DNA of 64,000 bases from an uncultured Paraglaciecola sp. (GCF_937123705.1 NZ_CAKZKO010000091.1:1-64000); one strand, 5' to 3'. Positions 46,530 through 58,683 are shown, counted from the first letter of the stretch. Numbers and translations: made by a program. The notes: generated by a model not told the origin, from the letters alone.

Positions 46530-47632
46530 AAGAACTCCAAATCAGAAATTCGTTGCCCAAAGTCATCAACAACGGGTCTAATTTTGTTATCTAACCTAAA
46601 AGCGTTATTCAAATCTTCAACATCACCTAATAAATCTAACTCAAATGTTGCACGAGGGCCCTGTTGTTTAACTAAAGTCGCATCGTTTACAATGCTCATA
46701 TTCGCCAAAAAGCTCGATGCTTGGGTGTAATAATTAAGTGAGTCCATATTATTTATTACAATCTGAATCTTAGAGTTTGCTCTATCAACTTTAGACAAAT
46801 CAATAGCATATTTAGAAGATAACTGATCTGCCAAGCCATCTACCAAGGCTTTTGCAATCAAGGTAGGATTGTCCCCTTGCACCTGCCCCGTTAAAATATC
46901 GCCGCCTTCCATCAGAAGCCAATCGGCAAGCCATATTTGAGAAGTGGCTGTATTCTCTGGCGTCGCGACATCAGTTATAAGCGCATTCTTCTGATAAATT
47001 CTCGCAGATAGAACCGATGAAGCAGCGTAACGCTCACTTGCCTGTAGTATTTGGTTGTTAAACTCACCCCAGATATCATACACACCAAGGGATTCTACAT
47101 CCCCCAGGTCCCACAATGGCAAAGTCAAACTTAGTCCTCTATGAGCCGCGCTTGAACGCATTTGTTGGTATATCTCTGGATATTGTGAGGCCGTAACTAT
47201 CTGCCTTGATAACGCATCTGTTGTTTGAATGGCTAACCACAGAATAGAATCAGGACGCCTTTTATCCCATACAGGAAAACCTGCACTACGAATCAAATTT
47301 TGTACGGGATTGGGATCAAAACTAATCACCAAATACAACTGTGATCCTTGCCTGTCATAACTATAAGCTCGCACAAAACGGGTGGCTTTAGGCAAAGTGC
47401 TTGTTATTTTTTGATCGTTTAAGAGGTCACTATTACCTCTTACTTTAAGTAGCACTTGCTTAAATGCAAGACTAAAAGCCTTAACTTGCGCTTGCTTTGA
47501 TTGATTATCTACGGCAATTCTCGCCTCGTATAAATCCTCAATAACCGCCGCTTTAACGCTCTGCCAGCCATTTAGCCACACAAGTAAAAGCATCAGTACT
47601 ACAGGCTTTAAATTTATTGGCATTGGGGCCAA
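46517..47632 (-). CDS. DUF2066 protein
   Basis: Secreted conserved protein in its usual place between hda and purM. Confidence 0.8.
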   Translation of the reverse strand: MAPMPINLKPVVLMLLLVWLNGWQSVKAAVIEDLYEARIAVDNQSKQAQVKAFSLAFKQVLLKVRGNSDLLNDQKITSTLPKATRFVRAYSYDRQGSQLYLVISFDPNPVQNLIRSAGFPVWDKRRPDSILWLAIQTTDALSRQIVTASQYPEIYQQMRSSAAHRGLSLTLPLWDLGDVESLGVYDIWGEFNNQILQASERYAASSVLSARIYQKNALITDVATPENTATSQIWLADWLLMEGGDILTGQVQGDNPTLIAKALVDGLADQLSSKYAIDLSKVDRANSKIQIVINNMDSLNYYTQASSFLANMSIVNDATLVKQQGPRATFELDLLGDVEDLNNAFRLDNKIRPVVDDFGQRISDLEFFWVK

Positions 47633-47858
47633 TTCTCCTCAACACATATTTTCGAAATACTTCTGGACGGGTATTGTCATTTATTTGTCAGCAAAATTCA
47701 TCATTTGTTTACCAAACAAATCTAATCTGGAATTAAAATAGCGCCATTACAAGTGTTTCTTATCCACGGTTTAGGTTATTTAAATAAGATGAATTGGTAT
47801 TACTTGTTCAAGCTGCTAAAATCTGCGCTCTTTTTTGCGGCCATATTGAGGAAAGTAC

Positions 47859-48896
47859 GTGAGCGATAAAAATTCATCACTAAGTTACAAAGACGCTGGG
47901 GTTGATATAGATGCAGGTAACCAGTTAGTCGAAAGAATTAAATCGGTCACAAAAAAAACCCATAGACCTGAAGTCAAAGGTGGTTTAGGTGGATTTGGTG
48001 CATTGTGTTCATTACCAGAAAAATACCAAAAGCCTTTGTTAGTCTCTGGAACAGATGGTGTCGGTACCAAACTTAGACTAGCCATGGACCTAAAACAACA
48101 TGCTGGGATAGGTATAGATTTAGTGGCAATGTGTGTCAATGACTTAATCGTGCAAGGCGCAGAGCCTTTATTTTTCCTCGATTACTACGCCACAGGTAAA
48201 TTAAATGTCGATACAGCCACAGAAGTCGTCACTGGCATTGGTAAAGGCTGCGAGTTATCTGGTTGTGCCCTAATTGGCGGTGAAACCGCAGAAATGCCAG
48301 GCATGTATCACGGTGAAGATTACGACGTTGCTGGCTTTTGTGTAGGGGTAGTTGAGGCAGATGATGTAATTGATGGGTCACGCGTAACCCATGGTGATGC
48401 CTTAATTGCACTGGCTTCTTCAGGTCCTCACTCTAATGGTTATTCATTAATACGTAAAATAATCGAAGTATCCGAAAGTGATACCAGTGATACCCTTGAA
48501 GGCAAGACGTTATCTGAGCATTTACTCGAGCCTACGCGTATTTATGTCAAAAATGTACTGTCGCTATTAGAGCAAGTTCAAGTGAATGCGATATCTCATA
48601 TTACCGGTGGCGGGTTTTGGGAAAATATTCCAAGAGTACTGCCACAAGATACTAAAGCTGTTATCGATGGCAATTCTTGGCAATGGCCGGCTATTTTTAA
48701 TTGGTTACAACAACAAGGTAATGTAACGACCCATGAAATGTACCGTACCTTTAATTGTGGTGTAGGTTTAATTATTGCCTTACCCAATGATAAGGTGGCA
48801 CAAGCACTAGAGATCCTAAATGGTTTAGGCGAAAACGCTTGGCAGATTGGGCACGTTGAGAACACAGATTCACCAGAACAGGTCGAGATTAAATAA
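47859..48896 (+). CDS. purM: Phosphoribosylformylglycinamidine cyclo-ligase
   Basis: [30 protein letters not shown]. Confidence 0.98.
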   Translation: MSDKNSSLSYKDAGVDIDAGNQLVERIKSVTKKTHRPEVKGGLGGFGALCSLPEKYQKPLLVSGTDGVGTKLRLAMDLKQHAGIGIDLVAMCVNDLIVQGAEPLFFLDYYATGKLNVDTATEVVTGIGKGCELSGCALIGGETAEMPGMYHGEDYDVAGFCVGVVEADDVIDGSRVTHGDALIALASSGPHSNGYSLIRKIIEVSESDTSDTLEGKTLSEHLLEPTRIYVKNVLSLLEQVQVNAISHITGGGFWENIPRVLPQDTKAVIDGNSWQWPAIFNWLQQQGNVTTHEMYRTFNCGVGLIIALPNDKVAQALEILNGLGENAWQIGHVENTDSPEQVEIK

Positions 48897-49553
48897 GTGA
48901 CTAAGCAATCAGCAACAAAGTCTATAGTGGTCTTGGTGTCCGGAAATGGTTCTAACTTACAGGCGATTATTGATAATATCTCTGAAAATAGAATTAACGC
49001 TAAAATTGCAGCTGTTGTCGCTAATCAAGCTGACGCTTATGCTTTAGTACGAGCGGAGAATGCGGCTATTCCCGCCATTTTCATTGATCACACAAGCTTT
49101 GCAACTCGTGAAGAATATGATGCCAAAATGATAAGTTGTATTGACGAGTTTGCACCGGATTTGATTGTATTAGCCGGTTTTATGCGTATTCTTACTCCTG
49201 CTTTTGTTGAACATTATAAAGGTAGAATGTTGAACATTCATCCATCGTTGTTGCCAAAGTACAAAGGATTAGACACCCACCAACGAGCAATTGACGCTGG
49301 AGACACGGTGCACGGCGCGTCGGTGCATTTTGTTACACCAGAGTTAGATGGCGGTCCTGTGGTGTTACAATCAAAAGTACCGATATTTGAACAACAAGAT
49401 CCACAAGAGCTAGCGCAACGGGTTCAGCAACAAGAACGTCAAATGTATCCATTGGTTATAAAATGGTTTTGTGAAGATAGGCTTAAAATGTTTGATAATA
49501 AAGCGACATTAGACAGCGAAATATTAACTGAAGAGGGTTATGCAATTGGGTAA
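48897..49553 (+). CDS. purN: Phosphoribosylglycinamide formyltransferase
   Basis: VLVSGNGSNLQAIID; LNIHPSLLPKYKGLDTH. Confidence 0.97.
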   Translation: MTKQSATKSIVVLVSGNGSNLQAIIDNISENRINAKIAAVVANQADAYALVRAENAAIPAIFIDHTSFATREEYDAKMISCIDEFAPDLIVLAGFMRILTPAFVEHYKGRMLNIHPSLLPKYKGLDTHQRAIDAGDTVHGASVHFVTPELDGGPVVLQSKVPIFEQQDPQELAQRVQQQERQMYPLVIKWFCEDRLKMFDNKATLDSEILTEEGYAIG

Positions 49554-50292
49554 ATCACTAGCGTTTTTATCAGTATGTTTACTATTTTTAACGTTAAGTG
49601 CACAGCCCACTGCTTTTGCTCAAACCGATGCAACATCCGAAGAATTAACAGGATTTGAAGCAGAATACATAGTTTATCGATTTGGTCGAAGTCTAGGCAG
49701 AGCAAGGCTAAGTTTAAAAACCGACCAAAACGATCTCTATCGATTAGACTACTACTCAAAGGTTTCCGCGTTCTTTTTATCTGACGTACGCTCTGAAACC
49801 AGTTTTTTCACCTTTGAAAATTCACAATTACAGCCCAAAACTTATGCTTACAGTCGCAGTGGCACAGGTTCAAATAAGAGCACTAAAATATTATTTGACG
49901 CAGAAAAATCAACCTTCACTGTTAATCAAGCAAAGCCCAAAGCATGGATGGGGCAATTAGATAGCCAACTTTATCGTTTAGATGTGCAGTTAAAATTAGC
50001 CTCAGGACAACGTGAATTTGTATATGACGTTATTAATAATAGAGGTGAAATTCGCCACTATGAATTAAAAGTTGTGGGGACAGAACAACTCGACTTACCT
50101 TTCGGAATGATTGAGGGGATCAAAATCAAAATACAAAGAACCAATTCATCACGTGAGACCCTAGCTTGGTTTTCACCGCAACTTAACTATCAATTAGTCA
50201 AGTTGAAACAATTTAAAAATGGCGATGAACAAGGTGAGATCCGTTTAAAACGTTTCCAATCAACAATATCTAAACTCGCGGCACAACCTTAG
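49540..50292 (+). CDS. DUF3108 protein
   Basis: Secreted protein downstream of purN. Confidence 0.8.
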   Translation: MQLGKSLAFLSVCLLFLTLSAQPTAFAQTDATSEELTGFEAEYIVYRFGRSLGRARLSLKTDQNDLYRLDYYSKVSAFFLSDVRSETSFFTFENSQLQPKTYAYSRSGTGSNKSTKILFDAEKSTFTVNQAKPKAWMGQLDSQLYRLDVQLKLASGQREFVYDVINNRGEIRHYELKVVGTEQLDLPFGMIEGIKIKIQRTNSSRETLAWFSPQLNYQLVKLKQFKNGDEQGEIRLKRFQSTISKLAAQP

Positions 50293-50434
50293 TTTTCTTT
50301 ATCCCGTTAAGCCCTTTATCCTCACTATTGTTTTACTGCAACTGTATATTGGCAAGATGCAATGCTTAGCTATAATACTAAGCCACATAAATAAGTGACC
50401 TTGATTTTTCAGTTTCGAAAATATAAGGTTGAAT

Positions 50435-50451
50435 TTCTGGTCTGACCTCTA
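50435..50451 (+). promoter_or_regulatory. FadR operator upstream of fadE
   Basis: ttCTGGTCtGACCTcTa; about 13/17 to AACTGGTCYGACCTGTT; 16 nt before ATG. Confidence 0.75.
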
Positions 50452-50466
50452 TTAATTGGAGTTATT

Positions 50467-52932
50467 ATGCAAACCCTATTTTGGTTGTTATATGTGCTAG
50501 CCGCGTTAGGCATCGTAAGCTATTTTCGAATGAAATTGTTTAACGGGACAGTCGCCGTTTTTGTTTTGTTTGTATTAGGAAGTATATTGGGCTTGATAGG
50601 TGAACTCACTTGGTTAGCCTTTTTAATTGTCGCTTTGCCCCTGAATATCGACTCAATACGTAAACAATATATCAGCGAACCTATTCTAAGCATGTACAAA
50701 AAAATCATGCCTGAAATGTCGAGCACCGAAAAAGACGCCATTGATGCTGGCACAGTATGGTGGGATGGAGAAATTTTTAGTGGAAACCCCAACTGGCAAA
50801 CCTTGCATAATATTCCCCAAGCTCGCCTGACGTCAGATGAACAAGCTTTTTTAGATGGACCGGTAGAAGTAGTATGTAGTATGTGCAATGACTGGGAAGT
50901 TACCCACAAAAATGCCGATTTATCTGCTGAAATCTGGCAGTACTTAAAAGATCATAAATTCTTCGCAATGATCATCAAAAAGGAATATGGAGGCTTAGAT
51001 TTTTCTGCCTATTGTCAATCAAGGGTGCTTCAAAAATTATCTAGTGTCAGCGCAGTGTTATCTACTACAGTCGGTGTACCTAATTCGTTAGGACCTGGTG
51101 AACTATTACAACACTACGGAACAGAAGACCAAAAAAATAACTATTTACCTAGATTAGCCGTGGGCGACGAAATACCATGCTTTGCCCTAACGGGCCCTGA
51201 AGCGGGTTCAGATGCCGGCTCTTTACCCGATAGCGGCATAGTATGCAAAGGGCAATGGCAAGGTGAAGAAGTAATAGGTATGCGCCTAACGTTTAATAAG
51301 CGATACATTACCCTAGCGCCTGTTGCCACTGTAATTGGTTTAGCATTTAAAATGTATGATCCTGATGGTTTATTAGGAAATGAAAAAGAATTGGGTATAA
51401 CCTGTGCTTTATTGCCAAGAGACACGGCTGGAATGGAAATTGGTCATCGCCATTTACCATTGAATATTCCTTTCCAAAATGGACCTATTGTAGGCCAAGA
51501 TATTTTCGTACCTCTAGACTTCATTATTGGTGGTACCGATATGATCGGTCAAGGCTGGCGCATGCTAGTAGAGTGTCTATCTGTGGGTCGAGTGATCACC
51601 TTACCTTCAAACTCCGCAGGAGGAGCAAAAAGCATCGCTTTGGCAACGGGTGCATATGCGCGTATTCGTCGACAATTCAAAATGCCGGTAGGACATATGG
51701 AAGGCATAGAAGAAATGTTAGGCAGAATTGGGGGAAACGCTTATTTGATGGATGCGGTCACTTCGTTTTCGACCAAAGGGGTAGATCTAGGTGAAAAACC
51801 CTCTGTTATTTCAGCTATCTGTAAATACCATTTAACTGAAAAGATGCGGCAACTTATCAATGACGCTATGGACGTACATGGTGGAAAAGGCATTATGTTA
51901 GGCCCAAACAATTATTTAGGCCGTGCTTATCAAGGTGCGCCTATTGCGATCACTGTAGAAGGAGCCAACATTCTTACCCGTAATATGATGATATATGGTC
52001 AAGGTGCTATGCGTAGTCATCCTTATGTTTTAACTGAGTTACTCGCTGCTAACAATCCAGATACAGATCAGGGTCTAGAGCAGTTTGATCAAGCAGTATT
52101 TGCCCATATTGGTTTTGCCATCAGTAACTTTTTCCGTAGTGCATGGTTTTCATTTACGCGCACACGTTTTACCCACGCACCTTTTAAGGATGAAACTGCT
52201 GGCTACTATCGCGCCATGCAAGGTTATAGCACCAATATGGCTTTTCTTTCAGATGTTGCCATGGCGGCTTTAGGTGGTGAATTAAAACGCCGCGAGCGGA
52301 TTTCAGCCCGTTTAGGTGACATATTGAGTTATCTATACCTTGGCTCTTGTGTATTAAAGCGTTTCGATGATGAGGGACGAAAAGCTGAAGATCTGCCCTT
52401 AATGCACTGGGCCATGCAAGACAGCCTACACAAGCTAGAAACAGCCTTAGAGGAACTGCTCGACAACTTCCCTTCTATGCTAATGGGCAAAACACTAAAG
52501 TGTATCATTATGCCATTTGGGAAAAAGTATAAACGCCCTAGCGACCAATTAGAGCATGAGGTTGCGACTTTACTACAAACCCCCAGTGAAGCTCGTAATA
52601 GACTCGGTGCAGGCCAGTATTTGTCTCGAATAGAAGGCAGTTTAATGGGCGATTTAGAGCAAACTCTTGAGAACGTCATTGCTGCCGAGCCTATTTATCG
52701 CACTGTATGTAAAGCGGCAAATCAGCATTTGCCTTTTACCGAGCTAGATAAAATCGCCGATATGGGACTTAAATTAGCGGTAATATCTGAAGAGCAAGCC
52801 ACATTACTTAGAGAAACCGAACAGGGGCGCCTACGTACCATAAATGTAGATGAATTCGACCATAGTGAGCTTGTACAAAGCACCGCAAAAGCCAAAGCTA
52901 AAAGAAAGCCGAGGGCGAAAAAACCAGCTTAA
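50467..52932 (+). CDS. fadE: Acyl-CoA dehydrogenase FadE
   Basis: [34 protein letters not shown]; size. Confidence 0.96.
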   Translation: MQTLFWLLYVLAALGIVSYFRMKLFNGTVAVFVLFVLGSILGLIGELTWLAFLIVALPLNIDSIRKQYISEPILSMYKKIMPEMSSTEKDAIDAGTVWWDGEIFSGNPNWQTLHNIPQARLTSDEQAFLDGPVEVVCSMCNDWEVTHKNADLSAEIWQYLKDHKFFAMIIKKEYGGLDFSAYCQSRVLQKLSSVSAVLSTTVGVPNSLGPGELLQHYGTEDQKNNYLPRLAVGDEIPCFALTGPEAGSDAGSLPDSGIVCKGQWQGEEVIGMRLTFNKRYITLAPVATVIGLAFKMYDPDGLLGNEKELGITCALLPRDTAGMEIGHRHLPLNIPFQNGPIVGQDIFVPLDFIIGGTDMIGQGWRMLVECLSVGRVITLPSNSAGGAKSIALATGAYARIRRQFKMPVGHMEGIEEMLGRIGGNAYLMDAVTSFSTKGVDLGEKPSVISAICKYHLTEKMRQLINDAMDVHGGKGIMLGPNNYLGRAYQGAPIAITVEGANILTRNMMIYGQGAMRSHPYVLTELLAANNPDTDQGLEQFDQAVFAHIGFAISNFFRSAWFSFTRTRFTHAPFKDETAGYYRAMQGYSTNMAFLSDVAMAALGGELKRRERISARLGDILSYLYLGSCVLKRFDDEGRKAEDLPLMHWAMQDSLHKLETALEELLDNFPSMLMGKTLKCIIMPFGKKYKRPSDQLEHEVATLLQTPSEARNRLGAGQYLSRIEGSLMGDLEQTLENVIAAEPIYRTVCKAANQHLPFTELDKIADMGLKLAVISEEQATLLRETEQGRLRTINVDEFDHSELVQSTAKAKAKRKPRAKKPA

Positions 52933-52952
52933 AAAATCATGTGGTTTGGTAT

Positions 52953-52976
52953 AAAGCCCTGATCCCAGGGCTTTTT
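52953..52976 (+). terminator. Terminator of fadE
   Basis: aaagccctg-atcc-cagggcttt followed by Ts. Confidence 0.85.
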
Positions 52977-52986
52977 ATTAACTTTT

Positions 52987-53991
52987 TTAACTGACGCCAG
53001 TATAACAATCTAACAGCATTTTCTTAAAAGAGCCTGTCGCAAAGGAGGCATTCACGCCATTTAATTGTATGCCCAACAATTGTTTAGGCGTTAACCCAAC
53101 GCTGTCTTTGGCTAGTTGATATTCATCCGCTATTTCGATTCCCGAAACCCCAGGATCATCTGTATTTAAAGTAACCAACATACCTCTTTCTAAAAACATT
53201 TTAACTGGATGTTCGTCAATATTGGTACAGGCGCCAGTTTGGAAGTTTGAGGTTAAGCAGCATTCAACTGCAATTTCATTCCTAGCCATAAAGTCCATCA
53301 GCTTTTCATCTTGCGCAGCAGTCACCCCATGACCAATTCGTGTTGCACCCAGTAAATCAATGGCTTGATGAATACTATCGGGGCCGTCTGCTTCACCGGC
53401 ATGAACCGTAATTTGCCAACCAGCATCTCTAGCAAGGGTAAAATGCTCGACAAAACGTTTGGCTGGAAATGCTTTTTCATCTCCCGCAAGATCTAGTCCG
53501 CAGATGTGATCCTTCGTCGTTAACAAGGCCTGTAACTCTTGCATACAACTTTGTTCGCCGTAAGTACGACTTAAAACACCGATGAGATTCATTGGAATAG
53601 CAAAAGCCTGGCTACCCGCTTTACACCCAGCCACCACCGCTTCTACCACCTGTTGTATATCTAAGCCGAAAGCCTTGGCCATAAACACCGGTGAAAAGCG
53701 TAGTTCAACATAACTAAGTCCCGCACGTTTAGCATCTTCCACATTTTCATATGCCACCCTATAACAGGCCTGCTCAGAAGCCAATACCGAAACCCCTAAT
53801 TCCATTTTCTGCAAAAAGGCTAGTAAGTCTGTGGTTTTCTGCTGGATCTGTACTTTAGATTTGAGTGACGCTAAGTTTTCTGCAGGCAAGGCAATTGAAT
53901 ATTGCTCTGCCAATTGCCAAATAGTAGACAAACGAATATTACCATCAAGATGCCGATGTAAATCAGTAAGGGGGTAACTAGGGTTTATCAC
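52987..53991 (-). CDS. add: Adenosine deaminase
   Basis: LTDLHRHLDGNIR; VHAGEADGPDSI; RIGHGV; LNTDDPG. Confidence 0.95.
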   Translation of the reverse strand: MINPSYPLTDLHRHLDGNIRLSTIWQLAEQYSIALPAENLASLKSKVQIQQKTTDLLAFLQKMELGVSVLASEQACYRVAYENVEDAKRAGLSYVELRFSPVFMAKAFGLDIQQVVEAVVAGCKAGSQAFAIPMNLIGVLSRTYGEQSCMQELQALLTTKDHICGLDLAGDEKAFPAKRFVEHFTLARDAGWQITVHAGEADGPDSIHQAIDLLGATRIGHGVTAAQDEKLMDFMARNEIAVECCLTSNFQTGACTNIDEHPVKMFLERGMLVTLNTDDPGVSGIEIADEYQLAKDSVGLTPKQLLGIQLNGVNASFATGSFKKMLLDCYTGVS

Positions 53992-53997
53992 AGGTGC

Positions 53998-54633
53998 TTA
54001 CTCAACAATATCCAATTTCTTTAATAACACTACGGCTTGAGTACGTGTATTTACGTCAAGCTTTCTAAACACCGCACTGATATGAGCTTTAACCGTTGCT
54101 TCGGTAATATTTAGATCAAACGCAATTTGCTTATTCAGTAAACCATCTTGCAGTAATTTCAATACTTGGAACTGTTTAGGTGTTAACTCACCTACCCGCT
54201 TGGCAACATCGCTGACAGGCTCTTGATGTAAAGTTTCGGCTTTAATACCCTCGGGTAACCAAGTATTGCCTTTCATTATATATTTTAATGCGTCAGCCAA
54301 AGTCGCAGTAGTGGTTGCTTTTGGGATAAATGCTTTGGCACCAAGGCTCATCACTTTAGAAATAACCTCAACTGAGTCACTTGCAGAAACGACCGCTATG
54401 GGTATTTGAGGAAAATCTTGGGAGACTCTAATGACACCATAAAACTTATCACAATCTGGCATATTTAAATCTAACAACACCAAATCAATATCTTTATTAT
54501 TAGTCAATGCCTCAAGGGTTGAATCTAAGTCATCGGATTGAATAATTTTAACTTTGTCAAACAATGGCTGCAGCGCCGACACCAAGGCCTCTCTGTAAAG
54601 AGGATGATCATCTGCAATTAGAAACTTCGGCAC
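53998..54633 (-). CDS. LuxR-type response regulator (CrbR/ErdR-like candidate)
   Basis: REC domain plus ELTPKQFQVLKLLQDGLLNKQIAFDLNITEATVKAHISAVFRKL; upstream and adjacent to acs. Confidence 0.88.
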   Translation of the reverse strand: MPKFLIADDHPLYREALVSALQPLFDKVKIIQSDDLDSTLEALTNNKDIDLVLLDLNMPDCDKFYGVIRVSQDFPQIPIAVVSASDSVEVISKVMSLGAKAFIPKATTTATLADALKYIMKGNTWLPEGIKAETLHQEPVSDVAKRVGELTPKQFQVLKLLQDGLLNKQIAFDLNITEATVKAHISAVFRKLDVNTRTQAVVLLKKLDIVE

Positions 54634-54756
54634 TGAATTAGCCCTTTTTTACTTTGAATAATTTACAGAAGATTAATACTTTAGTAGCAACTAATGAAGG
54701 CATTATTGATTTTAATGCCTTTTTTCATAAGAAATGTCTACTTTATTACCTAAGAT

Positions 54757-56709
54757 CTATTTGTTTAGTCTATTTTCAATGAGTAAATCCACCACACTAG
54801 GATCGGTCAGGGTCGAAGTATCTCCTAGTTGCTGATGTTCATTTGCGGCAATTTTTCGCAATATTCTACGCATTATTTTTCCCGAACGTGTCTTAGGTAA
54901 ACCGCCTGTCCATTGAATGAGATCGGGGCTGGCAATAGGGCTTAGATCGTCTCTTACCCATTTTCGTACTTCCTGACTTAATTCGTCCGTTATTTCCACA
55001 CCATCGGTGGGTAACAAATACACATAGATACCCTGCCCTTTAATATCGTGAGGATAACCCACCACAGCAGCCTCAGCTACAGACGGGTGCGCCACTAAGG
55101 CACTCTCAATTTCTGCTGTGCCCAAACGATGTCCCGATACGTTTAGTACATCGTCAACCCGGCCGGTGATCCAATAATACCCGTCTTCATCGCGTTTGGC
55201 GCCATCGCCGGTAAAATAGAGATTTTTGTAAGTGCTGAAATAAGTTTGAATAAAGCGAGGATGATCACCCCATATGGTTCGCGCTTGCCCTGGCCAAGAC
55301 TGAGTAATAACCAAGTTGCCTTCGTTCGCTCCTTCTATGATCTCTCCTTGATTAGACACTAATGCAGGTTTAACACCAAAAAACGGCAAACTGGCCGAAC
55401 CGGGTTTTAGATCAATGGCACCAGGAAGAGGTGTTATCATTGCAGCCCCTGTTTCGGTTTGCCACCAAGTATCCACAATTGGACATTGGGCATTGCCAAT
55501 TTGTTGGTAATACCAATGCCAGGCTTCAGGATTAATAGGTTCACCTACACTGCCCAACAACCGTAAGCTGTCTCGTGTTGAGCCCTTTGATGGCTCGTCA
55601 CCTTTTGCCATCAGGGCCCGAATAGCGGTGGGCGCGGTATACAAAATAGACACCTGATGTTTGTCAACAATTTGCCCTATACGCCGAACATCGGGATAGG
55701 TGGGCACACCTTCAAACATCAAAGTAGTTGCTCCGTTGGCCAATGGTCCATACACGATATAAGTATGCCCAGTGACCCAGCCCACATCTGCGGCGCACCA
55801 ATATATATCGGATGGTTTGTGATCAAATATATAATGATGGGTTAACGAGGCAAAAAGCAAATAGCCCCCCGTAGTATGTACTACACCTTTGGGTTTGCCT
55901 GTAGAGCCTGATGTATACAAGATAAATAGCGGATCTTCTGCATTCATGACTTCTGGTTCAAAGCTATTGGCACAATTAGCCACTAAATCATGCCACCAGA
56001 TATCTCGCGAATTATCCCAACCACATGGGCTTGCTGTAAGTTGAAAGGTAATCACTTTTGAGATGCAAGCTGTCGACTCTTTTAGCAAAGCTTTATCGAC
56101 ATTGTCCTTCAATGAGATGCGCCCGCCACCTCTTCTACCTTGATCGGCTGTAATAACAATTTTAGCCTGACAATCTTCTATTCTATCGGCAATTGCATTA
56201 GGAGAAAATCCAGCAAAAATCACCGAATGTACCGCCCCTACTCTCGCGCAAGCCAACATAGCGTAAGCGGCTTCTGGGATCATCGGCATATAGATAATCA
56301 CCCTATCGCCTTTTTCCACCCCTAACTTCTTTAAACCATTGGATAATCGGCACACTTCATCATGTAACTCTTGATAACTGATATATTTTTGAGTATCCGG
56401 CTCATCCCCCTCCCAAATAATGGCTGTCCGTTGTGGATCTTGCTTAACATGTCTATCGATGCAGCTATAGGTAGCATTAAGTTGCCCATCTGCAAACCAC
56501 TTAATATCAATATTATCTGAAGAAAAATCGCTATTACAAACCTGAGTATAGGGCTTTATCCATTCAATGGTTTTGCCTTGCTCTGCCCAAAATCCCTCGG
56601 GATCCTCCACCGACCATTGATAAAGCCGCTGGTACTCAGCTTTATCTGCATGAGTATTGGTTTTAATAGCTTCAGTTACAGGATATACATTTACAGGCAT
56701 GATGGTCAT
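54757..56709 (-). CDS. acs: Acetyl-CoA synthetase
   Basis: [55 protein letters not shown]. Confidence 0.98.
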   Translation of the reverse strand: MTIMPVNVYPVTEAIKTNTHADKAEYQRLYQWSVEDPEGFWAEQGKTIEWIKPYTQVCNSDFSSDNIDIKWFADGQLNATYSCIDRHVKQDPQRTAIIWEGDEPDTQKYISYQELHDEVCRLSNGLKKLGVEKGDRVIIYMPMIPEAAYAMLACARVGAVHSVIFAGFSPNAIADRIEDCQAKIVITADQGRRGGGRISLKDNVDKALLKESTACISKVITFQLTASPCGWDNSRDIWWHDLVANCANSFEPEVMNAEDPLFILYTSGSTGKPKGVVHTTGGYLLFASLTHHYIFDHKPSDIYWCAADVGWVTGHTYIVYGPLANGATTLMFEGVPTYPDVRRIGQIVDKHQVSILYTAPTAIRALMAKGDEPSKGSTRDSLRLLGSVGEPINPEAWHWYYQQIGNAQCPIVDTWWQTETGAAMITPLPGAIDLKPGSASLPFFGVKPALVSNQGEIIEGANEGNLVITQSWPGQARTIWGDHPRFIQTYFSTYKNLYFTGDGAKRDEDGYYWITGRVDDVLNVSGHRLGTAEIESALVAHPSVAEAAVVGYPHDIKGQGIYVYLLPTDGVEITDELSQEVRKWVRDDLSPIASPDLIQWTGGLPKTRSGKIMRRILRKIAANEHQQLGDTSTLTDPSVVDLLIENRLNK

Positions 56710-56781
56710 TCCTTGTCAAAAAACGAGTCTTCTAGTTATACGTTATAAGAGCCGTCTCCAGTTAGCAAGAAAGGAAATTGC

Positions 56782-57570
56782 TTGCTTGAGATTGCGCAGG
56801 TAGAATTGCCCGATATTTTGATTAAAAAACTTGGCAATATGCAAGACGTAAAAGACACTATTTATTCCAAACCACAACAAGTTGCTGAATTTCGGTTTGA
56901 CCAATCGGTGGCAGAAGTATTCCCCGATATGATACAGCGCTCAGTGCCAGGATATAGCACTATAGTGGATACTATTGGGCAGATTTGTGGCCGATATGCA
57001 CAGCCTAACACCCATATTTACGACTTAGGGTGTTCCTTAGGTGCCGCCAGTCTAGCAGCAAGTAAATATATTGATAAAGACGACTGTCACATCATCGCTA
57101 TTGATAATTCTGCCGCCATGGCACAGCGCTGTGAGTTACATGTACAAGCGTACAAAGCGGCTACACCAATTAAAGTTATATGTGATGATATCCAAAATAT
57201 TAATATTGAAAATGCATCCTGCGTGGTGATGAATTTCACCTTACAATTTATACCACCCGCGCAACGTATAGAAATTATCAAAAAAATACATGCCGGACTC
57301 AATTCTGGTGGCGTGTTACTGTTGTCTGAGAAATTGAGCCACGATACCGAACAAGGCAATGAATTACTGATTGATTTGCATCACGAGTTTAAACGCAGAA
57401 ATGGCTATAGTGAGCTCGAAATCAGTCAAAAACGCAGCGCTTTAGAAGACGTAATGCGCACTGAAACTTTCGAACAACATAAAAATCGTTTGCTACAAGT
57501 AGGTTTCTCGGACGTTGTACGCTGGTTTACCTGCTTTAACTTCGCATCTATTGTGGCGATAAAGGGCTGA
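56782..57570 (+). CDS. cmoA: Carboxy-SAM synthase
   Basis: FRFDQSVAEVFPDMIQRSVPGYSTI. Confidence 0.96.
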   Translation: MLEIAQVELPDILIKKLGNMQDVKDTIYSKPQQVAEFRFDQSVAEVFPDMIQRSVPGYSTIVDTIGQICGRYAQPNTHIYDLGCSLGAASLAASKYIDKDDCHIIAIDNSAAMAQRCELHVQAYKAATPIKVICDDIQNINIENASCVVMNFTLQFIPPAQRIEIIKKIHAGLNSGGVLLLSEKLSHDTEQGNELLIDLHHEFKRRNGYSELEISQKRSALEDVMRTETFEQHKNRLLQVGFSDVVRWFTCFNFASIVAIKG

Positions 57571-57571
57571 G

Positions 57572-57596
57572 GCTACAAACTACAAGCTACAAGCTA
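57572..57596 (+). repeat. Short heptamer tandem repeat (GCTACAA)x3
   Basis: gctacaa-actacaa-gctacaa-gcta directly after cmoA stop. Confidence 0.85.
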
Positions 57597-57711
57597 AGAA
57601 AATGATTATTGATAAGCTTTTTCTGTCTAATAAAAATGCCTTTTTTTAATTTTTGTTTCACACTATTTTGCGCGCAGCGCTATGCTCGAAGCTGCTTTTA
57701 TAGGAGGCCAC

Positions 57712-58683
57712 TTGGCTGTTAATTGGTTTAATGATTTTTACAAACAAATTGCTGACTCCCCTTTAAGTCATTGGTTAGAAGTGCTGCCCGCACAAATTGC
57801 TCATTGGCAAAAAGAGCAGTTACACGGCGATTTTAATAAATGGGTAAAACTATTAAGTAAACTACCTAAAACGGCTCCTTCAAAAATAGAAATTCAAGAC
57901 AAAGTAGCATTCGGCGAACTTGCCGATATCACTGAATATACCCAAAAACACATTACTGGCTTGTTAATGCAGTTTGCCCCGTGGCGCAAAGGACCATTTT
58001 ATGTGCACGGCATTCATATTGATACCGAGTGGCGCTCTGATTGGAAGTGGGATCGCGTGCAACCACACATTCATTCCCTCAAAGACCGCTATGTATTAGA
58101 TGTTGGCTGTGGCAGTGGTTACCATATGTGGCGCATGTTAGGTGAACAAGCCAAATTGGTAGTAGGGGCCGATCCTTCGCAGCTGTTCCTAATGCAATTT
58201 CAAGCTATTAAACACTTTAACCCTGACCCTAGTATTCATTTAATGCCAGTTGGGATTGAGCAACTCCCAGAACTTAAAGCCTTTGATACTGTATTTTCTA
58301 TGGGTGTGATGTATCACAGACGTAGTCCCATCGACTTTTTATATCAACTTAAAAATCAATTACGTAAAGGCGGCGAGCTTGTACTTGAAACTTTAGTGGT
58401 AGAAGGCGATGAGCAAAGCGTTTTAATGCCCAAAGAGCGCTATGCACAAATGCGTAATGTGTGGTACCTCCCAAGTACGGCAGCCTTAATTCTTTGGATG
58501 CAAAGAGTCGGATTTAACAATATTCGTGTGGTAGATGTAGCGCCCACAACTTTGCAAGAACAAAGAGCCACAAAGTGGATGGATAGCCAGTCTTTAGTTG
58601 ATTTTCTTGACCCTGAAGATCGCAGCAAAACCATTGAAGGTTACCCTGCCCCTTTAAGGGCGGTCCTAGTGGCTGAAGCCTAA
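57712..58683 (+). CDS. cmoB: tRNA U34 carboxymethyltransferase
   Basis: [43 protein letters not shown] 57712 four nt after AGGAGG. Confidence 0.95.
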   Translation: MAVNWFNDFYKQIADSPLSHWLEVLPAQIAHWQKEQLHGDFNKWVKLLSKLPKTAPSKIEIQDKVAFGELADITEYTQKHITGLLMQFAPWRKGPFYVHGIHIDTEWRSDWKWDRVQPHIHSLKDRYVLDVGCGSGYHMWRMLGEQAKLVVGADPSQLFLMQFQAIKHFNPDPSIHLMPVGIEQLPELKAFDTVFSMGVMYHRRSPIDFLYQLKNQLRKGGELVLETLVVEGDEQSVLMPKERYAQMRNVWYLPSTAALILWMQRVGFNNIRVVDVAPTTLQEQRATKWMDSQSLVDFLDPEDRSKTIEGYPAPLRAVLVAEA

